Source: Asticcacaulis sp. (GTDB lineage: Bacteria; Pseudomonadota; Alphaproteobacteria; Caulobacterales; Caulobacteraceae). From it: a DNA stretch of 64,000 nucleotides. Location of the stretch: assembly GCA_024707255.1 (NCBI GenBank), contig JANQAC010000002.1, positions 862,001-926,000 on the forward strand, in the 5' to 3' direction. Below, piece after piece: positions 47,886 to 56,749 of this stretch. The stretch's first letter is position 1. The number at the start of each line of letters is the position of its first letter. The translations under genes were made by a program, and so were the position numbers. The notes beneath the pieces are model-generated. The model ran no database searches, had not been told where the DNA came from, and was given only the letters and a program-made list of their open reading frames with translations.

Positions 47886-48341
47886 ATGGCCAATCTGCTT
47901 ATTCGGGAAGGGCGTCCGGCCGAGGTCATGCTGGTCGAGGACAATCGCGGTGATGCCCTGCTGGCGGCGCGCGCCTTTCGCCAGGCTGAGATCGAGAACA
48001 ACCTGACCGTGGCCGAAACCGGTGAGAAGGCCTTGGCCATGTTGCGACGGGAAGGCGAATATGCCGGCCTCAGCCTGCCGGATATTATCCTGCTCGATCT
48101 CAACCTGCCTATGATGAGCGGCAAGGATGTGCTGGCGGAGATCAAGACCGACGACGTGTTGCGCCACATACCGGTGATTATCCTGTCCAGTTCATCGGCG
48201 CCGCCGGATATTGCCGGCAGCTACGGGCTTCACGCCAATGCCTATATCGTCAAGCCGTTCAACCTGGAAAACTTCAGTGACGTGGTGCGCTCGATAGAGC
48301 AGTTCTTCTTTGTGCTGGCCGTGCTGCCGACGCCGGAATAG
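47886..48341 (+). CDS. Single-domain response regulator, Rcp1-like
   Basis: The 151-residue REC protein (VMLVEDNRGDALLAARAFRQ, DIILLDLNLPMMSGKDVLAE, PVIILSSSSAPPDI) is a clear paralogue of the regulator at 45745-46215. It starts 23 bases after the kinase stop and is almost certainly co-transcribed with it. It has no DNA-binding output domain, so it signals by protein contact or acts as a phosphate sink. Confidence 0.92.
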   Translation: MANLLIREGRPAEVMLVEDNRGDALLAARAFRQAEIENNLTVAETGEKALAMLRREGEYAGLSLPDIILLDLNLPMMSGKDVLAEIKTDDVLRHIPVIILSSSSAPPDIAGSYGLHANAYIVKPFNLENFSDVVRSIEQFFFVLAVLPTPE

Positions 48342-48343
48342 GA

Positions 48344-48613
48344 TCAGGCGAGAATATTGAGCCGTGCGCCCGGTCCGGCTGCCGATACCGTTGATGTATT
48401 GCCCTGTCGCATTTCGACATTTGCCAGTTTGCCGCCGAAATGAAACGCCGCCTCAGCCTTTACGGTCGGGTCCGTTTTCGCATTGACGCCGTAGGGACCG
48501 GATTTCGGATGCGCCGGGTCGATATGCTTTTTGGCGTAGTCGACATCCGTGCAGTTTCGGCAGGTGTACCCGTTGACCGTAACGGGATGGGCATAATCTC
48601 CGCTGATCGACAT
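48344..48613 (-). CDS. Small hypothetical protein
   Basis: The 89-residue product opens MSISGDYAHPVTVNGYTCRN with a CRNC pair and has no signal or membrane segment. The length and two close Cys suggest a possible metal site. Unknown family. It converges on the response regulator with a 2-base gap. Confidence 0.55.
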   Translation of the reverse strand: MSISGDYAHPVTVNGYTCRNCTDVDYAKKHIDPAHPKSGPYGVNAKTDPTVKAEAAFHFGGKLANVEMRQGNTSTVSAAGPGARLNILA

Positions 48614-48673
48614 TCTGTTCGCTCCGAAGCCTGATCATAGTAATACGTCTGTGGCATCCAAAGGGTTACAGTG

Positions 48674-49369
48674 TTATTTGGAGATCAGCGAAGCCGCGAT
48701 ATTTATGGTCAGGGCCAGGACAGTGGCGTTGAACAGATAGGCCGAGACACAGTGGATCAGGCCGATTCGCCGCATGTCGGTGGTGGCGAAATCGACATCC
48801 GCTGTCTGGCCTGACGTGCCGATTACGAAGGCGAAATAGAGAAAATCCATATAGTGCGGCGCATCCGTACCCGGAAATATCAGGCCGGCCTTGCCTTTAT
48901 TGCGCGGCAGCTCGGCATAATAGCCATGCGCGTAGTGGAAGGTGAAGGCGAGGTGGATGTAGGTCCACGAACTGACGAGGGTCAGACCGGAGAGGGCGAT
49001 ATGCCAGGCTTTCACTGGATTACTGACGGTCTGCGTGGTGGCCAGTTCGCCAACGATGGCGACGAAGCTCAATATCACCGCCAGGATCGATACCAGCAGA
49101 ATCACGCCTTCGCCGTCATCATAAAGGTGGGCGTGGCTTTTAAGGGTCTCATGGTTCGCCGTCATCATGGCGTGCAGCGAAATGAGGATATAGAACACGG
49201 CAAAGCTGTTCCAGGCGATCAGCGAGGCCGTGATACCGTTCAGCGGCGTCAGGAACAGGCAGCCGGCCAGAACGGCAAGCCCCATGACGACCGACAGGAG
49301 CAATTGCGGCTTGTGGCGCAGATAGCGGATGACATGAAGATCGAGGAAGCCGGTTTTTGCGGGTGTCAT
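48674..49369 (-). CDS. DUF1345 membrane protein
   Basis: The 231-residue protein has about five membrane segments and the conserved DUF1345 stretches TFHYAHGYYAELPRNKGKAG, YMDFLYFAFVIGTSGQTADV and HCVSAYLFNATVLALTINIA. Function of DUF1345 is unknown. It is divergent from the SRPBCC gene. Confidence 0.88.
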   Translation of the reverse strand: MTPAKTGFLDLHVIRYLRHKPQLLLSVVMGLAVLAGCLFLTPLNGITASLIAWNSFAVFYILISLHAMMTANHETLKSHAHLYDDGEGVILLVSILAVILSFVAIVGELATTQTVSNPVKAWHIALSGLTLVSSWTYIHLAFTFHYAHGYYAELPRNKGKAGLIFPGTDAPHYMDFLYFAFVIGTSGQTADVDFATTDMRRIGLIHCVSAYLFNATVLALTINIAASLISK

Positions 49370-49465
49370 GAGACTCTAAAGACTTGTCAGTTAGCCGGCC
49401 TATGTTAGGCTCTCCGATCCGGCGTTTGTCAATTTTACCTTATCCGGGAGGAACAGGGTCCGTTC

Positions 49466-49912
49466 ATGGCGATCAGTTTTCAGCATGGTATCGATTTGCC
49501 GCAATCCCCGCATCAGGTGTTCACCCTTCTGGCCGATTATTCAAAGGTGCCTCTGTGGCTCAAACGCTGCGAAGGCGTGGCCAAGCAGGGTTCTGGCCCC
49601 AACAAGGTCGGCGACAAGCTGCGTTACGCCTATTGCGAGGGCGGCCGCCATGGCCTGATGGATGGGGTGATCACGGCTTATGAAGAAGACCGCCATATGG
49701 CCTACCGCTATTATGACAAGATGATGCAGGTCATTGTCGAATTCCGCATGGAGCCCAACGGCGAAGGTACGCGGTTGACGCACCATATCGATATCACGCC
49801 GCATTCGTTCATGGCCAAGCTGATGTCGCCGATGTTCAAAATGAAGCTGCCGAAACAGACCATCCAGACGATGGAAAACATCCGCGCCCTGCTGGCCAAG
49901 GAAGCGGCGTAA
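49466..49912 (+). CDS. SRPBCC (polyketide cyclase-like) family protein
   Basis: The 148-residue protein has the START/SRPBCC pattern: FQHGIDLPQSPHQVFTLLAD at the start, WLKRCEGVAKQGSGP, and a late long helix (MSPMFKMKLPKQTIQTMENI). Such proteins bind hydrophobic ligands; the ligand is unknown. Confidence 0.85.
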   Translation: MAISFQHGIDLPQSPHQVFTLLADYSKVPLWLKRCEGVAKQGSGPNKVGDKLRYAYCEGGRHGLMDGVITAYEEDRHMAYRYYDKMMQVIVEFRMEPNGEGTRLTHHIDITPHSFMAKLMSPMFKMKLPKQTIQTMENIRALLAKEAA

Positions 49913-49938
49913 GCCAATATAGACCTGAAAAAAGCACC

Positions 49939-50086
49939 GGTGATAGCGGTAGCGTGAGATGACCAAGGACATCTGTGTCATCTGTGGATACCCTTCCTGC
50001 TAAGGTCGGTGCGTGCGTGAATGTCCGTTTTTTTGATCCACAGAAGACACAGATATTCAGAGCAACCACACGCTACCGCTATCGCC
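49939..50086. repeat. Nested inverted-repeat element
   Basis: The outer arms GGTGATAGCGGTAGCGTG (49939-49956) and CACGCTACCGCTATCGCC (50069-50086) are complementary except for one wobble. The inner arms ATCTGTGTCATCTGTGGAT (49971-49989) and ATCCACAGAAGACACAGAT (50036-50054) match with one mismatch. Between the inner arms are about 46 bases with a T7 run. The element could be a structured RNA, a MITE-like remnant or a regulatory cruciform. No flanking target-site duplication is evident. Confidence 0.65.
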
Positions 50087-50201
50087 AGAGGCTCGGCAGC
50101 CAACATTAAAATTCGGCAATGTTTTAGTCCAGGCGCTCGACAAGTCCGCCAAAGGGGTCTTTAACACATGCCAACTCGTAACAAACGACACAGGTTGGTC
50201 C

Positions 50202-52289
50202 ATGTTCCTTAAATCCAAATTCACGGCTGTCTTGCTGGCTGGTTCGGTTTCGCTGGCCGCACTGGCGGGCGCGGCACACGCTGCCCCGTTGACCTATAGC
50301 GAAATGATCAAGCTGGACAGGATCAATAGCTTCAAGCTTGATCCGACCGGCCGCTATGCCGTCCTCAGCATCCGCGTCACCGATATGGACAAGAACAAGG
50401 GCGTCAATTCGATCTGGCTGAAGGACCTGACCCAGCCGGCCAAGGCGGAAGTCAAGCTCGCGGTTTCCGAAGGCGGCGCCTCCAATGCCCAGTTCGGTCC
50501 GGATGGCAGCATCTACTTCATCTCCGGCCGCGGCGAGGGCGGTACCGACCAGGTGTGGAAGACCGACCTGACCGGCGCCACCGCCACCCAGGTGACGCAT
50601 CTGCCGCTCGATGTGCAGGCTTACCAAATCACGCCGGACGGCAAGGGGGTTGTCGTTGGCCTAGCCGTCTTCCCCGAATGCAAGGGGCAGGAGATCGCCT
50701 GCACCGTCCAGAAGCAGACGGATCGCAAGGCCGATAAGTCTTCCGGCACGGTCTATGACAAGATCTTCGTCCGCCACTGGGACACCTGGGCCGACGGCAC
50801 GCGCAACCACCTGTTCTATGTGCCGATGGCGGGCGGCGACGCCGTGGCCCTGACCGACGGCTATGACGGCGACGTGCCCTCCAAGCCCTATGGCGACGAA
50901 GGCGACTACACGATCAGCCCTGATTCGAGGACCGTCTGGTTCTCGGCGCGCGAGGCCGGCAAGTCCGAGCCGTGGAGCACCAATTTCGACATCTATTCGG
51001 TGCCGATCACCGGCGGCGCACTCACTGACCACACGACCGATAACAAGGCCTGGGACGGCACGCCGCGTGTCTCGCCCGATGGCAAGGCCGTGGCCTATCT
51101 GGCCATGAAGCGCCCCGGCTTCGAGGCCGACCGCTTCGGCATCATGCTGATGGGCGAAGACGGCAAGGCCCGCGAGTTGGCGCCCGACTGGGATCGCTCG
51201 GTCGGCGGTATGCAGTGGGCGAAGGACGGCAAGAGCCTGCTGGTCGATGCCGATGATGTGGGTAAGCACATTCTCTTCCGCGTGGATGTGAAAAGCGGCA
51301 AGGTGACGCCGCTGACCAAATCCGGCCATACCAGTGCCTATGCCGAGACCCCGCGCGGCATGGTCTTCCTGCAGGACAGCCTGAACCGTCCATCGACCTT
51401 CTATCAGGCGAAGCCGAAAGCCGCCTTCCTTGATGACGGCGCCATCAACCTGACCAGGTTCGATGCCGTCCTCGATGGCCTGACCACGGGTCAATATGAG
51501 CAGTTCAGCTTCAAGGGCTGGAACAATGAGGACGTCCACGGCTATGTCATCAAGCCAGTGGGCTATGAAGAGGGCAAGTCCTATCCGGTCGCCTTCCTGA
51601 TCCACGGCGGACCGCAAGGCTCATTCGGCGACGGCTGGTCCTATCGCTGGAACCCGCAGACCTATGCCGGTGCCGGCTATGCGGTGGTGATGATCGATTT
51701 CCACGGCTCGACCGGCTACGGCCAGGCATTTGAGGACGCCATCTCGCAGCACTGGGGAGATCGCCCGCTGGAAGATCTGCAAAAGGGCTGGGCCTACGCA
51801 CTCGACAAATACAAATTCCTCAACGGCGACAAGGCTTGTGCGCTCGGCGCCTCCTATGGCGGCTTCATGGTCAACTGGATCGCCGGCAACTGGAAACAAC
51901 CCTGGAAATGCCTGGTGACGCATGATGGCGTCTTCGATTTGCGCTCCATGGGTTATTCCACCGAGGAACTGTGGTTCGAGGAGTGGGAACATGGCGGTGT
52001 TATCTATGATAATCCCGCCAAATATGATGACTTCAACCCGGCGCTCCATGCGAAAGACTGGTCGGTGCCGATGCTGATCGTCCATTCCGACAAGGATTAC
52101 CGCATTCCGGTCGAGCAGGGCATCGGCGCCTTCACCGCGCTCCAGCGCCAGGGCATCGAATCCGAGTTCCTGCGCTTCCCGGATGAAAACCACTGGGTGC
52201 TCAAGCCGGCCAATTCGATCAAATGGCATGATACGGTCTTCAACTGGCTGGATACGCATATCGGTTCCAAGTCCGAAGGTGCAAAATGA
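50202..52289 (+). CDS. Exported S9 family peptidase (dipeptidyl/acylaminoacyl peptidase)
   Basis: The 695-residue protein has a signal peptide (LLAGSVSLAALAGAAHAA), a beta-propeller of repeated strands (ending around residue 420) and an alpha/beta hydrolase catalytic domain. The Ser nucleophile is Ser551 in LGASYGGFMV, the Asp in VHSDKDYRIP and the His in PDENHWVL. These peptidases remove dipeptides or acyl amino acids from peptides. It would act in the periplasm. It heads a tight operon with a beta-lactamase (overlapping TGA/ATG) and glutaminase. Confidence 0.9.
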   Translation: MFLKSKFTAVLLAGSVSLAALAGAAHAAPLTYSEMIKLDRINSFKLDPTGRYAVLSIRVTDMDKNKGVNSIWLKDLTQPAKAEVKLAVSEGGASNAQFGPDGSIYFISGRGEGGTDQVWKTDLTGATATQVTHLPLDVQAYQITPDGKGVVVGLAVFPECKGQEIACTVQKQTDRKADKSSGTVYDKIFVRHWDTWADGTRNHLFYVPMAGGDAVALTDGYDGDVPSKPYGDEGDYTISPDSRTVWFSAREAGKSEPWSTNFDIYSVPITGGALTDHTTDNKAWDGTPRVSPDGKAVAYLAMKRPGFEADRFGIMLMGEDGKARELAPDWDRSVGGMQWAKDGKSLLVDADDVGKHILFRVDVKSGKVTPLTKSGHTSAYAETPRGMVFLQDSLNRPSTFYQAKPKAAFLDDGAINLTRFDAVLDGLTTGQYEQFSFKGWNNEDVHGYVIKPVGYEEGKSYPVAFLIHGGPQGSFGDGWSYRWNPQTYAGAGYAVVMIDFHGSTGYGQAFEDAISQHWGDRPLEDLQKGWAYALDKYKFLNGDKACALGASYGGFMVNWIAGNWKQPWKCLVTHDGVFDLRSMGYSTEELWFEEWEHGGVIYDNPAKYDDFNPALHAKDWSVPMLIVHSDKDYRIPVEQGIGAFTALQRQGIESEFLRFPDENHWVLKPANSIKWHDTVFNWLDTHIGSKSEGAK

Positions 52290-53233
52290 TTTCGCGGCGC
52301 GGTCTTATCCTCAGTGGCGGGGCCGCGCTGGCCCTTGCCGGTTCTTTGGGCGGCTGTTCTGAAAAAGTGACGCAGGCCCTGGGATTTGCCCAGCGCATGA
52401 TCGAGATCCAGAAACGCCACGGCGGCCGGGTCGGGGTGTCGGCCCTGACGGGAACCGCCACTGCCAATGCCGAGGCCAATGGCTCTTTGAGTATCCAGTC
52501 GACCGAGCGCTTCGCCATGTGCTCGACCTTCAAATGGGTACTGGCGGCCGCTATCCTCCAGCAGGTCGATCAGGGCAAACTCAAGGTCACGGACCCGATC
52601 AAATACGGCAAAAAGGACCTGCTCGACTACGCCCCGACCACAACGGTTAATCTCGCCAAGGGCGAAATGACCATCGGTGACCTGTGCTTAGCGGCAGTCT
52701 CGCTTTCTGACAATACGGCGGCCAACCTGCTTCTGCCACTAATCGGCGGTCCCTCCGGCCTGACCGCTTTCGTGCGCGGCCTTGGCGATACGGTCACGCG
52801 CTTCGACCGCACCGAACCAACGCTCAACAGCAATATCGACGGCGACGAACAGGATACCACGACGCCGGAAGCGATGAGTACCTTGCTGCGCACTGTCTTC
52901 ACCGGCACGGTCCTCAAGTCCGAGAGCCAGAAACGGCTCAAGGACTGGATGGTCGCCACCTCTACCGGCAATGCACGCATCCGCGCCGGCGTGCCGAAAG
53001 GTGCCGTGGTGGCCGACAAGACAGGCACCGGCGCCAACAACGCCACCAATGATGTCGGCGTCGTCTGGCTGCCCAATAAGCCGCCGGTCTTCCTGTCGAT
53101 CTATACCTCCGGCGGCACGCTCGATGCCGATGGCCGTAACCAGATTATCGCGGACATCACCAGGCTCGTCTTTGACACGCTGAATTTCGTCGAAACCCTG
53201 GACAAGGCGGACGCATCCAGCGCAACGTCCTGA
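52286..53233 (+). CDS. Class A beta-lactamase
   Basis: The 315-residue protein has all class A motifs: STFK (Ser80-Lys83), SDN (141-143), EPTLN (Glu177, Asn181) and KTG (245-247). A twin-arginine lipoprotein-type signal MISRRGLILSGGAALAL ends GSLGGC, so export by Tat is predicted. It hydrolyses beta-lactam rings in the periplasm; spectrum cannot be judged. The ATG overlaps the S9 peptidase stop by 4 bases, so translation is coupled. No AmpR/LysR-type regulator is adjacent. Likely chromosomal and intrinsic. Confidence 0.93.
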   Translation: MISRRGLILSGGAALALAGSLGGCSEKVTQALGFAQRMIEIQKRHGGRVGVSALTGTATANAEANGSLSIQSTERFAMCSTFKWVLAAAILQQVDQGKLKVTDPIKYGKKDLLDYAPTTTVNLAKGEMTIGDLCLAAVSLSDNTAANLLLPLIGGPSGLTAFVRGLGDTVTRFDRTEPTLNSNIDGDEQDTTTPEAMSTLLRTVFTGTVLKSESQKRLKDWMVATSTGNARIRAGVPKGAVVADKTGTGANNATNDVGVVWLPNKPPVFLSIYTSGGTLDADGRNQIIADITRLVFDTLNFVETLDKADASSATS

Positions 53234-53235
53234 CC

Positions 53236-54159
53236 ATGAAATCAGGTGTTTCGATCGACGATGTGCTGGCCGAGGTCGCGCTGATGGTGCGTCCGCAGTT
53301 CGGCAAGGGGCGGCCGGCGGACTATATTCCGCAACTGGCAGGCATTGATCCGAACAAGTTCGGCATGGCGGTCTGCACCGTCTCCGGCGGTGAACATGTG
53401 ATTGGCGATGCTGACGAGGCTTTTTCGGCGCAATCGATCACCAAGCTATTCGCGCTCGGCCTGGCGCTCAACCAGATCGGCGACGAGGTATGGACACGTG
53501 TCGGCAAGGAGCCTTCCGGCACGCCGTTCAATTTTCTGTCCCAGCTCGAATACGAGCAGGGCGTGCCGCGCAATCCCTTTATCAATGCCGGTGCGCTGGC
53601 GATCACCGATATCCTGCTCGATACGGTCAAGGCGCCCGACCGGCTGGTGCGTGATTTCCTGGGCATGCTGAGCGGCTCACAGCTCGATATCGACGAAGCC
53701 GTGGCGCAGAGCGAGATCGACACCGCCCACAAGAACCGCGCCATCGCCAACCTGATGCGCGGCGCCGGCACCATAACACACGGGGTCGAGACAGTAATTG
53801 CCGCCTATTGCCGCCAGTGCGCTATCACCCTCACGTGCCGGCAACTGGCCCGCGCGGCCCTGCCTCTGGCGGCCGATGGCTTCTCACCCATTGCCGAGGA
53901 GACCATCTTCCCATCGCGCCTGACTCGCCGCCTGAATGCCCTGCTGCTGACCTGCGGCACCTATGACAGTGTCGGCTCCTTTGCCTATCGCGTTGGTTTG
54001 CCGGCCAAGAGCGGCGTCGGCGGCGGTATCCTGGCGGTGGTGCCGGGACAGGCCACCATTGCCGTCTGGTCGCCGGAACTGGATAAATTCGGTTCCAGCG
54101 TGGTCGGTACGGCGGCGCTGGAATATTTCAGCCAGTTGACCAACTGTTCCGTCTTGTAA
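53236..54159 (+). CDS. glsA: Glutaminase, GlsA type
   Basis: The 307-residue protein has the serine-dependent glutaminase signature SxxK (Ser67-Lys70 in SAQSITKLF), NPFINAGALAITD and GTYDSVGSFAYRVGLPAKSG. It hydrolyses glutamine to glutamate and ammonia in the cytoplasm and helps acid tolerance in some bacteria. It starts 2 bases after the beta-lactamase stop, in the same operon. Confidence 0.95.
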   Translation: MKSGVSIDDVLAEVALMVRPQFGKGRPADYIPQLAGIDPNKFGMAVCTVSGGEHVIGDADEAFSAQSITKLFALGLALNQIGDEVWTRVGKEPSGTPFNFLSQLEYEQGVPRNPFINAGALAITDILLDTVKAPDRLVRDFLGMLSGSQLDIDEAVAQSEIDTAHKNRAIANLMRGAGTITHGVETVIAAYCRQCAITLTCRQLARAALPLAADGFSPIAEETIFPSRLTRRLNALLLTCGTYDSVGSFAYRVGLPAKSGVGGGILAVVPGQATIAVWSPELDKFGSSVVGTAALEYFSQLTNCSVL

Positions 54160-54273
54160 CTTTGCCAAACCTTTATGGCTGGCCCCGCCATCGGGATGCC
54201 AATCTTACAGAGGCGCGCCTAAACTCTCCGGACATCTGAGGACATACGCGGACCAGGCGATCAGGAGACTCCC

Positions 54274-54876
54274 ATGCCCAGAAATTACAACATCAACGAC
54301 AACACCGGCGGCACCAATATGGTCGGCCGCGCCTATACGCCCCAAGTAGCGCCGTGGAATCGGGATGATGACGATGTCAGCGTCCAGCGCAGCCTGAGGG
54401 ACGATGCCCAGGAATGGCGCGACCGCCGTGATCTGCGTAGGGATGAGCGCCCGCTGGACCGTGACTATGATTATCGCAACCGTGATCGTTATGACCGCGA
54501 CCGCGATGCCTATTACCGCCGTGACCTGGTGCCGGGTTATGGCGACGACCGTGCCGGATACAGCGCCGATCAGGAACGCGAGGACCGTCATCGCGCCGGT
54601 CACCGCCGGCACTGGGAAAACCGCGAGCCTGATTATCGTTACCAGTATAACGACTACCGCCGTGTCGATGAAGAAGATATGCGACGCGAGAACCTGGCGC
54701 GGCACCGTGACGATCACTCCGGTTACCAGCGGGGAAATGAGCGTGGCGGCTGGATGAGCCGTGAGCATTCCGATTACGGCCGCGAGGATTACGACCGCGA
54801 CCGCTACAATGACCGCGAGCGCTCCTATGCCCGCGACGACGAAGACCGCAACCGGGGGCGCTGGAACCGCCGCTGA
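54274..54876 (+). CDS. Arg/Asp/Tyr-rich low-complexity protein
   Basis: ATG 54274 has a good Shine-Dalgarno (AGGAG). The 200-residue product is dominated by Arg, Asp, Tyr, Glu and Asn in short repeats such as YRNRDRYDRDRDAYYRRDL and YDRDRYNDRERSYARDDEDR. It is almost certainly disordered; composition of this kind is linked to RNA or polyanion binding or to desiccation tolerance, but function is unknown. The opposite strand is also open over the whole gene, because Arg/Asp codon use leaves no antisense stops. A terminator follows. Confidence 0.75.
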   Translation: MPRNYNINDNTGGTNMVGRAYTPQVAPWNRDDDDVSVQRSLRDDAQEWRDRRDLRRDERPLDRDYDYRNRDRYDRDRDAYYRRDLVPGYGDDRAGYSADQEREDRHRAGHRRHWENREPDYRYQYNDYRRVDEEDMRRENLARHRDDHSGYQRGNERGGWMSREHSDYGREDYDRDRYNDRERSYARDDEDRNRGRWNRR

Positions 54877-54900
54877 CACCCTTGAGAGGGCAAGCCGAAA

Positions 54901-54936
54901 AGACGCCGGATGGAGCTTTCGTCCGGCGTCTTTTTT
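54901..54936 (+). terminator. Rho-independent terminator of the Arg/Asp/Tyr-rich gene
   Basis: AGACGCCGGA and TCCGGCGTCT arms are followed by six T residues, 24 bases after the stop codon. Confidence 0.85.
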
Positions 54937-56322
54937 ATAATGCCAATGCCTGCCGGTAGGTTTCCATGTCGGCCAGTTTGGCCTCAAAGAGCGACCAGTC
55001 GTCTTCCAGGGCGATCTGCGCCCAGATGGCTTCGATCTCGTCGATCAGCAGGGTTTCCGGATCGGCCTGCCTGAAGCGCGGATGATCAAGCTTTTCCGGT
55101 GCGGCGGTATCATAGGTTTTCAGCAGGTCACGGAAGGCGGCGAAGGTCTCGCCGGCGTAGCTTTTTGGCGCGCGGACCGGAAAGGGCGCGTTTTTCGCTC
55201 ATAGTGCCGCCGAACCAGTCGTAAAACAGACCCTCAAAACTGCCGTCGCTGCGCAGGGTGGCCAGGAACGCATAAAACGCACTCACCAGTGGTGCATTGT
55301 CTGGCTTCGGCTGGAAATTTAGCCGCCGGCAGATGGCCAGGCCCAGTTCCTGTTCATAGCGCATGTTGAAAGCGTTGAAGCTGGTGATCAGGGCTTCCGG
55401 TTCGGTGATCAGGGTCAGGCAGCGGCCCAACTGGCCGAGGTTCCACAGTACCGCATCTGGCTGGCGGCCATAGGCGTAAAGGCCGGTATGGTCGAAATAG
55501 GCGGCGGTAAAGTTCGGATCGTAATACGGCAGGAAGCGGTAAGGGCCATAATCGAAACTCTCGCCGGTGATGTTCATATTGTCGGTATTGAGCACGCCAT
55601 GGACAAAACCCGCGGCCATCCAGCTTGCGGTCAGTCTGGCGGTCTGTGTCACCACGGCGTCGAAGAGTGACGCGGCATCCGTGCAGGGCGGATAGTAATT
55701 GGCCAGGACGAAGGCGACGAGATCGCGCATGGTCTCGACCTCATTGCGATAGGCCAGGCGCTCAAAGGTGCCAAAGCGGAAATGGCTGTGGCTCAGGCGG
55801 ACCGAGGACCGAGGACCGCGTGGGGGAGGGCTCGTCGCCGCGCATCAATGCTTCGCCGGTCTCAATCAGCGAAAAGGATTTCGAGGTCGGCACACCGAGC
55901 GCCTCCAGCATAGCCGTGGCGAGGACTTCGCGCACCCCGCCCTTCAGGGTCAGCCGGCCGTCGCCGCCACGTGAATACGGCGTAGTGCCGGAGCCCTTGG
56001 TGCCGAGATCGAGCAGGCGTTCCTGATCATCGAGCAGTTGCGCGAACAGGAAGCCGCGGCCATCACCCAGGTCAGGATTGTAGTGGCGAAACTGGTGGCC
56101 ATGATAGCGCAGGGCTAGGGGGATCGGCTGGTTGTCGGGCAGGGGCTGGAAGCGGCCAAAATGGGCGAGCCAGCCGGCATCGGTCAAGGTGTCCAGTCCG
56201 ACCGATTGCGCCGTCCGCTGGTTGCGGTAGCGCAGGATGGTCTGCGGGAAATCGGCCGCGGTTACAGGGTCATGCAGGGCCAGCGCACTGTGCGCCAGGC
56301 GGGGGGCGGGCTTGTAATCCAT
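54935..56322 (-). pseudogene. selO: Protein adenylyltransferase SelO (YdiU) (two frameshifts as sequenced)
   Basis: SelO is a kinase-fold enzyme that AMPylates proteins. Recognisable parts are [80 protein letters not shown] and a C-terminal acidic end. The frame breaks at about 55799-55812, where the 7-base unit GGACCGA is repeated in tandem, and at the T5 run 55162-55166 near the 3' end. Repairing both gives about 460 residues, ending DMETYRQALAL. Normal SelO is 480-520, so the protein is near complete. The start at 56322 overlaps the cystatin-like gene stop by one base. Confidence 0.85.
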
Positions 56323-56693
56323 CAGTTGCAGGTCTTCACATCCTGCCAGGAGGTCAGTTGGTAAGTCTGGTTCAGGTCGCGGAAGACCTTGGCGGCGACA
56401 AGGCGGCCATGGGTGAACAGGCCGATCTTCTTCGTCTTGACCCGCAGGCACAGGCTGTAATTTGTGCCGGCGACCACCTGCCGGCGGGCGGCCACGATTT
56501 CAGTCAGGGTGTAGGGTTTGGGCGCGGCGGAAACCGCGAAATCGGCAGCGGCTTTTATGTCCGGGTCATCGACCGGCGCGGTCTGGTATCCGCCGACGAT
56601 CGGCGGTGTGGGTTCAGCCGGGGTCTGGGCGCAGGCCATGGACGCGGCCATCAGCAAGGCTGGAAAAATCAGAGGCAGGCGCGGTAATATCAT
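56322..56693 (-). CDS. Secreted cystatin-like protein
   Basis: The 123-residue protein has a signal peptide ([17 protein letters not shown]) and a domain with GGY near the N-terminus and the QVVAGTNY motif followed by a LCLRVKTKK strand. The GGY, QxVxG pattern is that of cystatins, inhibitors of cysteine proteases. Bacterial cystatin-like proteins are poorly characterised. Its stop overlaps the selO ATG (TGATG), so translation is coupled. Confidence 0.75.
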   Translation of the reverse strand: MILPRLPLIFPALLMAASMACAQTPAEPTPPIVGGYQTAPVDDPDIKAAADFAVSAAPKPYTLTEIVAARRQVVAGTNYSLCLRVKTKKIGLFTHGRLVAAKVFRDLNQTYQLTSWQDVKTCN

Positions 56694-56749
56694 GGTTTTG
56701 GCATCCGGTTTTGCTTGGATATAACGCCTGCGGCTGTTAGAAATCCATC

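Noticed and set aside
54205..54987. Open frame opposite the Arg/Asp/Tyr-rich gene, Val/Ile-rich and membrane-like
   Set aside because: The hydrophobic pattern is the exact antisense of Arg/Asp codons. The plus strand has a good Shine-Dalgarno and a terminator; the minus strand has neither.
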